A stretch of 64,000 nucleotides of DNA from NCBI RefSeq assembly GCF_039621805.1, contig NZ_CP155073.1:2232001-2296000 (forward strand), written 5' to 3'. Source of the DNA: Paraburkholderia sp. PREW-6R. GTDB taxonomy: Bacteria; Pseudomonadota; Gammaproteobacteria; Burkholderiales; Burkholderiaceae. Below, in pieces: positions 27,833 to 37,744 of the stretch (positions are counted from its first letter, which is position 1; each line of letters begins with the position of its first letter). Under the pieces are notes generated by a model, which searched no databases, was not told the DNA's origin, and saw only the letters and a program-made list of their open reading frames with translations. The translations under genes were made by a program, and so were the position numbers.

Positions 27833-29770
27833 TCACTTCCGCGCCCCGCGCAGTTCCGCCACAATCTGCTGCAGCTTTTCAGGCGACGCCTGCGCCGGGT
27901 CGAGCGGCTCGCCCACCGCGAGCGTCAACCGGCTCATCACGCCCTTGCTGATCGGACGTGGCCAGCGCGCGTCGCTGCCACGCGAAAACACGCTGCCCCA
28001 CAACCCGCGCAGCGCCATTGGAATGACCGGCGCCGGCGTACGGCGAACGATTTCGCTCACGCCATGGCGAAACGGGTTCATTTCACCGGTCTTGGTCAGC
28101 TTACCTTCGGGGAAGATGCAGACCAGGTCGCCATCAGCCAGCGCCTGGGCGCAGCGCTCATACGCACGGGCGAGCAATTGCGCGTCCTGATGGGCCGGCG
28201 CGATCGGGATCGCCTTCGCGTGACGGAATACCCAACCCGCAACGGGCGCGTTGAAGATCTGATGATCCATCACGAAACGGATGGGCCTTGGGCTTTCGGC
28301 CATGATCACGATCGCATCGACAAAACTCACGTGGTTGCAGACCAGCACGGCCGCGCCCTCTTCCGGTATGCGCTCGGCGTGCACGAGGCGAATCCGGTAG
28401 AACGTGTGCACCAGCACCCACGCGATAAAGCGCAGCAGGAACTCGGGCACGAGCGAATAGATGTAGCTTGCCACGACGATGTTGAGCAGCGCCGTGACGA
28501 GGAAAATGGCTGGAATGCTGAAGCCGGCCGAAGTCAGCGCCACGGCCATCAGCGCTGAAACGATCATGAACAATGAGTTCAGGATATTGTTCGCGGCGAT
28601 GATGCGCGCGCGGTGGCTCGGCTGGCTGCGGCTCTGGATCAGCGCATAGAGCGGCACGCTGTAGAAACCGCCGAACATCGCGAGCAGGAACAGATCGGCG
28701 AGCACGCGCCAATGCGCGGGACGCGCGAGAAATTCGCCGACGTCCAGCAGATGTCCGGCTGGAGGCAGCGCGTGGCTCGCAAAAAAGAGATCGATGCCGA
28801 ACACGCTCATGCCGATCGACCCAAGCGGCACCAGACCAATCTCGATGCGCCGCTTGGACAGCTTTTCGCACATCAGCGAACCAAGACCTATACCGACCGA
28901 GAACGTGCCGAGCAGAACGGTTACTACGTCCGGGTTAGCGGAAAGCACGTTCTTTGCGAAGCTGAAGAAAGACGACAGGAACGTCGCGCCCACGAACCAT
29001 AGCCATGAAATGCCGAGCAGGCTCAGAAACACCGTGCGATTGTCGCGCGCCAGCTTGAGGTTGCGCCACGTCTCGCTAAACGGATTCCAGTTGATATGCA
29101 GATCGGCCTGCGGCGCGGGCGTGGGCGGGACGAAGCGCGCCACGAAGCGCCCCGCCAGCGCGATCACGACGCACGCGCAGGCCAGCACCACCGCGCCCTG
29201 CTCGACAAAACCCGCGCCCACGCCGCCGATGATCGTGCCGACCAGAATGGCCACGAACGTGCCCATTTCGACCATGCCGTTGCCGCCGACCAGTTCCGAC
29301 TTCGACAGATGCTGCGGCAGGTACGAGTACTTCACCGGGCCGAAGACGGTTGAGTGGACACCCATCAGAAACGTGCACAGGTACAGCAGCGGCGCGCTAT
29401 GGAGCCAGAAGCCCGCGCCGCCGATCAGCATGACCACGATCTCGAACGTCTTCACGAGCCGCGTGAGCATCGCCTTGTCATACTTGTCCGCGATCTGGCC
29501 GGAGGTAGCGGAGAAGAGCACGAACGGCAGAATGAAAATTGCCGAGATCAGGAAGGCGGCCGTTTTCGGATCGACACCGGAAAAGCGCGCCGCCTGATAC
29601 GTGACAAGCGACGTGAAGCCGATCTTGAACACGTTGTCGTTCATCGCGCCAAGAAATTGCGTCCAGAAGAATGGCGCGAAGCGGCGCTGCCCGAGCAGCC
29701 TGAACTGCGACTCGTGCGTATCTGTGGAACGGGTGGCACGACGGGCGGCAGGTAACGGACGGTCGCTCAT
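27833..29770 (-). CDS. MFS transporter fused to PlsC-type acyltransferase (LplT-Aas-like)
   Basis: A 645-residue fusion. Residues about 25-420 are a 12-helix major facilitator (FFWTQFLGAMNDNVFKIGFTSLVTYQ, typical of LplT lysophospholipid flippases). Residues about 430-645 are a 1-acylglycerol-phosphate acyltransferase domain with NHVSFVD (the H-x4-D catalytic pair) and FPEGKLTKTGEMNPF. The architecture suggests flipping lysophospholipid across the inner membrane and reacylating it. There is no acyl-ACP synthetase (AMP-binding) domain such as E. coli Aas has. ATG 29770 is preferred; TTG 29806 is an alternative. No clear SD. Confidence 0.87.
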   Translation of the reverse strand: MSDRPLPAARRATRSTDTHESQFRLLGQRRFAPFFWTQFLGAMNDNVFKIGFTSLVTYQAARFSGVDPKTAAFLISAIFILPFVLFSATSGQIADKYDKAMLTRLVKTFEIVVMLIGGAGFWLHSAPLLYLCTFLMGVHSTVFGPVKYSYLPQHLSKSELVGGNGMVEMGTFVAILVGTIIGGVGAGFVEQGAVVLACACVVIALAGRFVARFVPPTPAPQADLHINWNPFSETWRNLKLARDNRTVFLSLLGISWLWFVGATFLSSFFSFAKNVLSANPDVVTVLLGTFSVGIGLGSLMCEKLSKRRIEIGLVPLGSIGMSVFGIDLFFASHALPPAGHLLDVGEFLARPAHWRVLADLFLLAMFGGFYSVPLYALIQSRSQPSHRARIIAANNILNSLFMIVSALMAVALTSAGFSIPAIFLVTALLNIVVASYIYSLVPEFLLRFIAWVLVHTFYRIRLVHAERIPEEGAAVLVCNHVSFVDAIVIMAESPRPIRFVMDHQIFNAPVAGWVFRHAKAIPIAPAHQDAQLLARAYERCAQALADGDLVCIFPEGKLTKTGEMNPFRHGVSEIVRRTPAPVIPMALRGLWGSVFSRGSDARWPRPISKGVMSRLTLAVGEPLDPAQASPEKLQQIVAELRGARK

Positions 29771-30057
29771 GAAGGTCTGCGAAAGCGGAGTGAAACCGCG
29801 CGACAAAGCGGCGTGAATGGCGGAGCGCAGTGACCTGACAACGGCGTTACGCCGTCATGCAGGTGAGTGAAGGAGCGCACGCTGACACGCGCCTCGACCG
29901 TGGGTTCGCGCCGCTCACTTAGCGCTGCAGGCGTTCTGCAAGGAATCCGGGCGACCGCTGCGTCCCGTCAGCGGCGCACCACCCGGATTTGACATTACAC
30001 GAAAGGGCCGCGCTGACTGGACACGCGACATTGTCCAACACGCGAGCCGCAACCGGA

Positions 30058-30522
30058 TCAACGCGCGGGCTGCTGCTGTTCCTGCTGCTCTTCCGGCCAG
30101 TCGCGGATATAAGCCTTGAGCATGCGGTTTTCGAAACCCTGCTCCTCCACCACCGCCTTTGCGACGTCGTAGAAAGAAATGACGCCCATCAGCGCGCGGC
30201 TTTCCATGACCGGCAGATAGCGCACGTGATGTTCGAGCATCATGCGGCGCACTTCGTTGACGTCCGTTTCCGGCGTGCAGGTGAGCGGGTGGTCGTCCAT
30301 GACCTTGCGGATCGTCGACGTGCCGACACTGCCGCCATTTTCGCTGAGCGTCAGGATGATTTCGCGGAAGGTCAGCATGCCGACGAGATCGCCGTACTCC
30401 ATCACGACCAGCGAGCCGATGTCGTGCTCGGCCATGGCATTGACGGCTTCGTGGAGCGTGGTATCTGGCGTAACCGTGAAGAGGGTGTTGCCCTTGACTT
30501 TAAGAATGTCGCTGACTCGCAT
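30058..30522 (-). CDS. CBS domain protein
   Basis: A 154-residue protein of two CBS motifs: VSDILKVKGNTLFTVTPDTTLHEAVNAMAEHDIGSLVVME and IRKVMDDHPLTCTPETDVNEVRRMMLEHHVRYLPVMES. CBS pairs bind adenine nucleotides and sense energy status, so this is a stand-alone sensor with an unknown partner. The Gln-rich C-terminus (PEEQQEQQQPAR) is disordered. The start at 30522 has GGGAGA 6 bp upstream; the frame stays open to 30756 without similarity. The 287-bp gap to the next gene at 29770 shows no gene. Confidence 0.88.
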   Translation of the reverse strand: MRVSDILKVKGNTLFTVTPDTTLHEAVNAMAEHDIGSLVVMEYGDLVGMLTFREIILTLSENGGSVGTSTIRKVMDDHPLTCTPETDVNEVRRMMLEHHVRYLPVMESRALMGVISFYDVAKAVVEEQGFENRMLKAYIRDWPEEQQEQQQPAR

Positions 30523-30761
30523 GATCTGTCTCCCGTAATGCCCGCTAAGCTGTAATGCATCGATGATTTTCGATCCTAGCGGAAAGGCCCGTAAAAGGAA
30601 AGCGCCCCGCCCATCAAGGCCTGGCGGCCATTTGCAAGCTTTGCTCCACAACTCTGGCGGCGCATGCATCGGGAAAACCGCGCTTGAAGCGCTGCATGCC
30701 GATGATAGGATGGCCGCCACCTTCATCTTTCGCGAGATCGTCCGTGATCTCGCCACCCAGG

Positions 30762-32222
30762 ATGTCCGCCAACCGTTTCGATACGCTTGCGCTGCATGCC
30801 GGCGCCGCTCCCGATCCCACCACCGGCGCGCGCGCCACGCCGATCTACCAGACTACCTCGTTTTCGTTCCGCGATTCGGACCACGCCGCAGCGCTGTTCA
30901 ACATGGAGCGCGCCGGCCATGTTTATTCGCGCATCTCGAACCCGACGGTGGCCGTGTTCGAAGAACGCGTCGCCGCGCTCGAAAACGGTGCGGGCGCGGT
31001 CGGCACGGCGAGCGGCCAGGCCGCGCTGCATCTGGCGATCGTCACGCTGATGGGCGCGGGTTCGCATATCGTCGCGTCCGGCGCGCTGTACGGCGGCTCG
31101 CACAATCTGCTGCATTACACACTGCGACGCTTCGGCATCGAAACGACATTCGTGAAACCCGGCGACCTGGACGCATGGCGCGCCGCGCTGCGTCCAAACA
31201 CGCGGCTGCTGTTCGGTGAGACGCTTGGCAATCCGGGCCTCGACGTGCTCGATATCGAAGCCGTCGCGCAGATCGCGCACGAACATCGCGTGCCGCTGCT
31301 GGTCGACTCGACCTTTACCACGCCGTATCTGCTCAAACCGTTCGAGCACGGCGCGGACTTCATCTATCACTCGGCGACCAAATTCCTCGGCGGCCACGGC
31401 ACGACCATCGGCGGCGTGCTCGTCGACGGCGGCACATTCGACTTCGAGCGCTCCGGCCGTTTCCCCGAGTTCACCGAGCCTTACGACGGTTTCCACGGCA
31501 TGGTGTTCGCCGAGGAAAGCACCGTTGCGCCTTTCCTGTTGCGCGCGCGCCGCGAGGGCTTGCGGGATTTCGGCGCCTGTCTGCATCCGCAAGCCGCGTG
31601 GCAGTTGCTGCAGGGGATCGAAACACTGCCGCTGCGGATGGAGCGGCACGTCGCCAATACCCGGCGGGTGGTCGAGTTCCTCGCCGCGCACGCGGCCGTC
31701 GAGTCGGTCGCGTATCCGGAACTGAGTACGCACCCGGACCATGCGCTCGCAAAGCGCCTGCTGCCGCGCGGTGCCGGCGCCGTTTTCAGCTTCAACCTGC
31801 GCGGCGATCGCGCCGCCGGGCGAAGCTTTATCGAGGCCTTGTCGCTGTTTTCACATCTTGCGAATGTCGGCGACGCGCGCTCGCTCGTGATCCATCCTGC
31901 CTCCACCACACACTTTCGCATGGACGCGGCTGCACTCGCCGCAGCTGGCATTGCCGAGGGCACGATCCGCCTGTCGATCGGCCTCGAAGATCCAGACGAT
32001 CTGATCGACGACCTCAAGCGCGCGCTGAAGGCGGCGCAGAAGTCGGCTGGGTCGGGTTCGGCGGGGCCGTCTGCGTCGCCCGCGCAAGCCTCGCCTGTAC
32101 CATCCTCAGCGACCCACGTCCCAACGGCCCAAGCCTCAGCTGCGCCAGCCTCTGCTGCGCCAGCCTCAAGCGCGCCGGCCTCTCCCGCGCCAGCCTTCCC
32201 TTCACGCCCGGAGTCCGCATGA
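30762..32222 (+). CDS. Cys/Met metabolism PLP enzyme, O-acetylhomoserine sulfhydrylase (MetY) type
   Basis: A 486-residue PLP enzyme that makes homocysteine or cysteine derivatives from O-acyl-homoserine. It opens RFDTLALHAGAAPDPTTGARATPIYQTTSFSFRD, typical of MetY/OAH sulfhydrylases. The PLP lysine lies in YHSATKFLGGHGTTIGG and SRISNPTVAVFEERVAALE is conserved. The catalytic domain ends near residue 428; the last ~55 residues are a Ser/Ala/Pro repeat absent from typical family members. The start is chosen at the conserved N-terminus; no good SD. Its stop overlaps the next start (ATGA). Confidence 0.88.
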   Translation: MSANRFDTLALHAGAAPDPTTGARATPIYQTTSFSFRDSDHAAALFNMERAGHVYSRISNPTVAVFEERVAALENGAGAVGTASGQAALHLAIVTLMGAGSHIVASGALYGGSHNLLHYTLRRFGIETTFVKPGDLDAWRAALRPNTRLLFGETLGNPGLDVLDIEAVAQIAHEHRVPLLVDSTFTTPYLLKPFEHGADFIYHSATKFLGGHGTTIGGVLVDGGTFDFERSGRFPEFTEPYDGFHGMVFAEESTVAPFLLRARREGLRDFGACLHPQAAWQLLQGIETLPLRMERHVANTRRVVEFLAAHAAVESVAYPELSTHPDHALAKRLLPRGAGAVFSFNLRGDRAAGRSFIEALSLFSHLANVGDARSLVIHPASTTHFRMDAAALAAAGIAEGTIRLSIGLEDPDDLIDDLKRALKAAQKSAGSGSAGPSASPAQASPVPSSATHVPTAQASAAPASAAPASSAPASPAPAFPSRPESA

Positions 32223-33052
32223 TCCTGACCGTTCAAGGCCAGGCCGCCTATGCGTATTGCGGCGGCAAAACGTTCGACCCCGTTATGCCCACCGCCGTCT
32301 TCATTCACGGCGCCGAGCACGACCACAGCGTGTGGGCGCTGCAAACCCGCTACTTTGCCAACCACGGTTTCGGCGTGCTGGCCGTCGACCTGCCCGGACA
32401 CAACCGCAGCAGCGGACCCGCGCTGACCACGGTTGCGGCGATGGCCGACTGGCTCGCCGCATTGCTGGACGCCGCCGGTGTAGCGCGGGCGTTCGTAGCA
32501 GGCCACAGCATGGGCTCGCTGATCGCGCTCGACTTCGCCGGCCGCTACCCGGAACGCGCGACCCACCTGGCGCTTCTCGCGACCGCTGCACCCATGGCCG
32601 TCTCCGACACACTGCTCGACGCGGCGCGCAATCGCGAAGCCGACGCGATCGGTATGGTGAACCAGTGGTCGCACTCGACGTTTGCCGCGAAGCCGTCCTG
32701 CCCAGGGCCGGGGTTCTGGCTGCACGGCATGAACCAGCGACTCATGGAGCGTGTCTCCGCGAACGGCGAGCCGAACCTGTTCCACACCGATTTCACCGCC
32801 TGCAACGCCTATACGGATGGCCTCGCGCGCGCGGCTCAGGTGCGTTGTGCAACGCGCCTGATTGTCGGCCGCCGTGACGCAATGACGCCGCCGCGCGCCG
32901 CCCGTGCGGTGGCGGGCGCATTGGCCGACGCCGGCGTACCTGTTGACACCGTCACGCTCGAAGCCGGTCACGCGCTGATGACCGAACAACCCGATGCCAC
33001 GCTCGATGCGCTCTACAGCTTCGCCGTCACACCGCCTCGCATTGGTTCTTGA
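32219..33052 (+). CDS. alpha/beta hydrolase coupled to the MetY-like gene
   Basis: A 277-residue alpha/beta hydrolase. VFIHGAEHDHSVWALQTRYFANHGFGVLAVDLPGHNRSSG is the oxyanion region, GHSMGSLIALDFAGRYPE carries the nucleophile Ser, Asp is in LIVGRRDAMTPPRAA and the catalytic His in EAGHALMTEQP. The ATG overlaps the stop of the upstream sulfhydrylase by four bases (ATGA), which implies translational coupling. A homoserine O-acetyltransferase-like role is tempting but the sequence looks like an ordinary hydrolase; the substrate is unknown. Confidence 0.86.
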   Translation: MILTVQGQAAYAYCGGKTFDPVMPTAVFIHGAEHDHSVWALQTRYFANHGFGVLAVDLPGHNRSSGPALTTVAAMADWLAALLDAAGVARAFVAGHSMGSLIALDFAGRYPERATHLALLATAAPMAVSDTLLDAARNREADAIGMVNQWSHSTFAAKPSCPGPGFWLHGMNQRLMERVSANGEPNLFHTDFTACNAYTDGLARAAQVRCATRLIVGRRDAMTPPRAARAVAGALADAGVPVDTVTLEAGHALMTEQPDATLDALYSFAVTPPRIGS

Positions 33053-33284
33053 GCCGCGATCCAGGATAACGAGCGGCCACGATACCCGCGATGGACCGGG
33101 CTCGCCATCGGCCAGATGGCCAGGTTGCGCGCCTCCTCCGATAGCCGCACAATGGATCGGGCAAGCCTGTGCTGTCTGGCTCAATCGTCCGGCAGGCGGC
33201 CTGAGCGGCGCGCGCAATCGTGTCATTCGGGCATGGGGTCAGCGCGGGCATGCAATCAACAAGCGTCGCAATCCGGAGGCCCTG

Positions 33285-33605
33285 ATGGCTCAAACCGCGC
33301 ACACCGATCATTTCGCGAACTTCGCGGAGTTCTACCCGTACTACCTGAGCGAGCATCGCAACACGGTCTCGCGGCGGCTGCACTTTGCAGGATCGCTCGG
33401 GGTTATTGGCTGCCTCGCCATGGCACTCGCCACGGGCGACTGGCTATGGCTGCCGGCGGCCGTGGTCTGCGGCTATGGCTTTGCCTGGGTTGGCCACTTC
33501 TTCTTCGAGAAAAACCGGCCGGCCACTTTCCGGCATCCGTTGTATAGCCTGATGGGCGACTGGGTCATGTTCAAGGACGTCTGCGTCGGCAAGATTTCTT
33601 TATAG
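33285..33605 (+). CDS. DUF962 / Mpo1-like membrane protein
   Basis: A 106-residue protein of the DUF962 family (related to yeast Mpo1, a dioxygenase of fatty-acid alpha-oxidation). HFANFAEFYPYYLSEHRNTVSRRLHFAGSLGV and GYGFAWVGHFFFEKNRPATFRHPLYSLMGDWVMF contain the conserved His residues expected for metal binding. Two hydrophobic segments suggest inner-membrane location. GGAGG lies 7 bp upstream of ATG 33285. Its biochemical role in bacteria is not established. It is convergent with the yihY-type gene. Confidence 0.85.
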   Translation: MAQTAHTDHFANFAEFYPYYLSEHRNTVSRRLHFAGSLGVIGCLAMALATGDWLWLPAAVVCGYGFAWVGHFFFEKNRPATFRHPLYSLMGDWVMFKDVCVGKISL

Positions 33606-33657
33606 ACGCAGTGCAGTAGTACCGAGAACGCCGTGCCGAGCGCGGTCGGAGCCTTTC

Positions 33658-35001
33658 TTAAGCCGTCTGATGCGGCATCGACGAAGCGCCGCTTTCGCTC
33701 TGCTCGGCACTCGCGGCACGCGAAGCAGCGCGCGCCGCGAGCAGCATGGCAAGCGTCACCTTCAGCCTGTCGTTTTCGAGCGCCGCGAGCAGCGTCGCCC
33801 CGTCTACGCGAGTGGAGTCCAGTTCAAGCTGATAAGTCAGCTCCGCGCGATCGATCACGAACAGGTCGAACAGGTGCTGAACCGTAATCTGCGCAGGGTT
33901 GGCCAGCAGCAGGAATTGCGGGCGCCTGCCCTCTTCCTGCAGCCGCGCAATCCATTCGATCTCCTCGAGCTTATCCAGAAGATGAACGGTGGTGCCCATA
34001 TCGCGTCGAAGCATGCGCGAAAGATCCTGCACCGTGTAGCCCGGCTTGCCCGCGTCGCGTGCTTCCGCGAGCCGCGCGAGCAGTTCCAGCGAGTCGAACA
34101 GATTGCTGCCCTCGAAAATGGGCCGGTGAAACTGGCCGATGCGGATTGCCGGTAACGCGGAGGCGATCATGGCGCCCGCCAGCGTGATGAACCAGCACAG
34201 GTACATCCACAGCAGGAAGAGCGGCACGGCCGCGAACGCGCCATACACCGCCGTGTAGGTGGGAATGCGGCGCACGTAATAGCCGAAGCCGCGCTTCGCG
34301 AGTTCGAACGCGACCGCTGCGGCCACGCCGCCAATCACCGCGTCGCGCCACTCCACGCGGCAGTTCGGCAGGTACACATAGAGAATCGTGAAAGCGACGG
34401 CCGTCAACGGCAATGCAGCGCCCGCGAGCGCCCACTCGATCAGCGGCGTCATGCGCTGGGCCGCCGTGAACGTCATGGACTGCGTGAACAGATACGAAGA
34501 GATCGACAGGCTGACGCCAATCAGAATGGGACCGAGCGTGATGATTGCCCAGTAGACCAGAATGCGCTGCGCGATGGGCCGCGCCTTACGCACGCGCCAG
34601 ATCACATTAAACGCGGATTCGACTGTCATCATGGTCATCACCGCGGTGACGAACAGAAAGATCATGCCGATCGTGGTGAGACCCTTCGCTTTCGATGCGA
34701 ACTGGTTCAGGTAGTTGAAGATCTGACTGTTGAGCTGCGGGGGCATCAGATGGTCGGCGAGAAAAATCTGCAACGACGTCTGGAACGAAGCGAAAATCGG
34801 GAACGCGGTGAACAGCGCGAACGCCACCGTGGCGAGCGGCACGAGCGAAAGCATGGTGGTGAAGGTCAGGCTGCCGGCGACCTGCGCAATGCGGTCTTCG
34901 CTGCTGCGCTGCGCGGCAAATTGCGCAAGGCGTTTGAGCGTGTCGAGGTCGAAGCGCACTCTGGACAACAAACCCACCTCCTTACTCTGTAATGCGGTCA
35001 T
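33658..35001 (-). CDS. YihY/BrkB family inner membrane protein
   Basis: A 447-residue protein with an N-terminal YihY/virulence factor BrkB domain of about six membrane helices (QVAGSLTFTTMLSLVPLATVAFALFTAFPIF, then the PNCRVEWRDAVIGGVAAAVAFELAKRGFGYYV segment). A cytoplasmic C-terminal extension of about 150 residues follows (HRPIFEGSNLFDSLELLARLAEARDAGKPGYTVQDLSRML), common in beta-proteobacterial members and resembling a winged helix. BrkB was first linked to serum resistance in Bordetella, but the molecular role of the family is unclear. It is divergent from the WrbA gene. Confidence 0.88.
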   Translation of the reverse strand: MTALQSKEVGLLSRVRFDLDTLKRLAQFAAQRSSEDRIAQVAGSLTFTTMLSLVPLATVAFALFTAFPIFASFQTSLQIFLADHLMPPQLNSQIFNYLNQFASKAKGLTTIGMIFLFVTAVMTMMTVESAFNVIWRVRKARPIAQRILVYWAIITLGPILIGVSLSISSYLFTQSMTFTAAQRMTPLIEWALAGAALPLTAVAFTILYVYLPNCRVEWRDAVIGGVAAAVAFELAKRGFGYYVRRIPTYTAVYGAFAAVPLFLLWMYLCWFITLAGAMIASALPAIRIGQFHRPIFEGSNLFDSLELLARLAEARDAGKPGYTVQDLSRMLRRDMGTTVHLLDKLEEIEWIARLQEEGRRPQFLLLANPAQITVQHLFDLFVIDRAELTYQLELDSTRVDGATLLAALENDRLKVTLAMLLAARAASRAASAEQSESGASSMPHQTA

Positions 35002-35012
35002 TCAGGACCTGA

Positions 35013-35693
<681 letters not shown>

Positions 35694-35736
35694 ACCGGCG
35701 CCATGCAGCGCCGGCGTGCATGACACGGAGCGGCGC

Positions 35737-36195
35737 ATGAACGGGGCATCGTCGGCAACCGTCATGCCCGTGCAGCGCAAGCCGGTCGCTGCTTTTGGCG
35801 CAACCGCTGCGTTGCTCGCGCTGATCGTGATTTGCGTCGCGTGGGAATGGTGGCTCGCGCCGCTGCGTCCCGGTGGCTCCCTGCTGGTTCTGAAAGCGGT
35901 GCCGCTGCTGCTTGCTGTGCCCGGGGTGTGGCGACATCGGCTGTACACGCTGCAATGGGCGTCGATGCTGATCCTGCTGTATTTCACCGAGGGTATTGTG
36001 CGCGGCTGGAGCGATCGCGGCTTGAGCGCGCGATTGGGCTGGCTGGAAACGGCGCTTGCCGTCGTCTTTTTTGTTTGTGCGCTGGCGTATGTCGCGCCAT
36101 TCAAGCGCGCCGCCAAAGAGGCTGCGAAGCTCGCTGAGAAAAGCGACGAACGAAGTACAGGACCAGCCGCTGGAAGAAACGCTGAAACCCGTTGA
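35737..36195 (+). CDS. DUF2069 membrane protein
   Basis: A 152-residue protein of the DUF2069 family with four hydrophobic segments (TAALLALIVICVAWEWWL, VLKAVPLLLAVPG, QWASMLILLYFTEGIVRGW, AVVFFVCALAYVAPF) and a basic C-terminal tail. Its role is unknown; it commonly neighbours wrbA in beta-proteobacteria. GGAG lies 7 bp upstream of ATG 35737. It is followed after 69 bp by the FAD oxidase. Confidence 0.85.
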   Translation: MNGASSATVMPVQRKPVAAFGATAALLALIVICVAWEWWLAPLRPGGSLLVLKAVPLLLAVPGVWRHRLYTLQWASMLILLYFTEGIVRGWSDRGLSARLGWLETALAVVFFVCALAYVAPFKRAAKEAAKLAEKSDERSTGPAAGRNAETR

Positions 36196-36264
36196 AAAAG
36201 CCGCCGACGCAACCGCCAACACCCGCCCGAACGCCCGAACGCCCGACTTGATCGACCGACCATC

Positions 36265-37683
36265 ATGACCGACGCCGACTTCCTCACCGCCTGCCGCGAC
36301 GCTATCGGCGCCGCCCATGTACTCACCGATCCGCACGACACCGCGCCCTATCTCACGGACTGGCGCCGCCGTTACACCGGCGCCGCATGCGCCGTGCTGT
36401 GCCCCGCGACGTCCGCCGAAGTCGCAGCGCTCGTCAAACTGGCCGTCGCGCATCGCGTTGCGCTCGTCCCGCAAGGGGGCAACACCGGCCTTGCCGGCGG
36501 CGCCACGCCTGACGCGAGCGGCACTCAGGCCGTCATCAGCTTGCGGCGGCTGAATCGCGTGCGCGATATCGATCCGCACAACAACACGATTACCGTTGAA
36601 GCCGGCGTGATTCTCGCCGACGTGCAAAAGCGCGCCGAGGAAGCCAACCGGCTGTTCCCGTTGAGTCTCGCCGCGGAGGGCAGCTGCTCGATCGGCGGCA
36701 ATCTCGCGACCAACGCCGGCGGCACCGGCGTTCTGCGCTACGGCAACACACGCGAGCTGTGCCTCGGCCTCGAAGTGGTCACGCCGCAAGGCGAGCTGTG
36801 GGACGGCCTGCGCGGGCTGCGCAAGGACAACACCGGCTACGATCTGCGCGACCTGTTCATCGGCGCGGAAGGCACGCTCGGCATCATCACGGCGTCCGTG
36901 CTGAAGCTGCATCCGCAGCCGGCTGCGCGCGTGACGGCGCTCGCCGCGCTCGCGTCGCCGCACGCGGCGCTCGACTTTCTGTCGCTCACACAAAGCATCG
37001 CCGGACCGCTTCTGACCGGTTTCGAGCTGATGTCCGATTTCTGCCTGCGTCTCGTCGGCCGCCATTTCGAGCAGATGCGCTATCCGTTTGCCGAGCCGCA
37101 TGCGCAGATCGTGCTGCTTGAACTGTCCGACAGCGAGAGCGAGCAGCACGCGCGTGCGCTGTTCGAGCGGTTGATGGAAAACGCGCTGGAAAGCGGGCTC
37201 GTGCAGGACGCGGTCGTCGCGGAAAATCTCGCGCAGTCGCGCGCGTTCTGGAATCTGCGCGAGCACATACCGCTTGCGCAGGCCGAAGAAGGTCTGAACA
37301 TCAAGCACGATATCGCGGTGCCAATCTCACGCATCGGCCACTTCATCGAAGAAACGGACGCCGCCATCGTGCAAGCGGTGCCGGGCGTGCGCATGGTCAC
37401 GTTCGGCCATCTCGGCGACGGCAATCTGCATTACAACGTGCAGGCGCCGGAAGGCGTCGACGCAAAGGCATTTCTCGAGCAGTACCAGAGTTCCATCAAC
37501 CAGCTCGTGTACGACAGCGTGCATCGGCACCGCGGCAGCATCAGTGCGGAGCACGGCCTTGGGCAACTCAAGATCGACGAGGCCATGCACTACAAACAGA
37601 ACGTGGAAGTGCAGTTGATGCGCGCCGTCAAACACGCGCTGGACCCGCTGAACCTGATGAATCCCGGCAAGGTGCTACGCTGA
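36265..37683 (+). CDS. FAD-binding oxidase/dehydrogenase, D-2-hydroxyglutarate dehydrogenase type
   Basis: A 472-residue flavoprotein of the VAO/GlcD family. The PP-loop FAD-binding motif is VALVPQGGNTGLAGGATPD (about residue 70) with SIGGNLATNAGGTGVLRYGNTRELCLGLEVV downstream. The C-terminal FAD-oxidase domain contains GHLGDGNLHYNVQAPEG and SISAEHGLGQLK, whose His residues bind metal in D-2-hydroxyglutarate and D-lactate dehydrogenases. It oxidises a D-2-hydroxyacid to a 2-ketoacid; the exact substrate is not fixed by sequence. There is no iron-sulfur domain. Confidence 0.92.
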   Translation: MTDADFLTACRDAIGAAHVLTDPHDTAPYLTDWRRRYTGAACAVLCPATSAEVAALVKLAVAHRVALVPQGGNTGLAGGATPDASGTQAVISLRRLNRVRDIDPHNNTITVEAGVILADVQKRAEEANRLFPLSLAAEGSCSIGGNLATNAGGTGVLRYGNTRELCLGLEVVTPQGELWDGLRGLRKDNTGYDLRDLFIGAEGTLGIITASVLKLHPQPAARVTALAALASPHAALDFLSLTQSIAGPLLTGFELMSDFCLRLVGRHFEQMRYPFAEPHAQIVLLELSDSESEQHARALFERLMENALESGLVQDAVVAENLAQSRAFWNLREHIPLAQAEEGLNIKHDIAVPISRIGHFIEETDAAIVQAVPGVRMVTFGHLGDGNLHYNVQAPEGVDAKAFLEQYQSSINQLVYDSVHRHRGSISAEHGLGQLKIDEAMHYKQNVEVQLMRAVKHALDPLNLMNPGKVLR

Positions 37684-37744
37684 GACCTGAGCGTGCAGCC
37701 CGATCCGCGCCGTGCGCGCGGCGCCCATTTGAGGAGTCGTGTTC

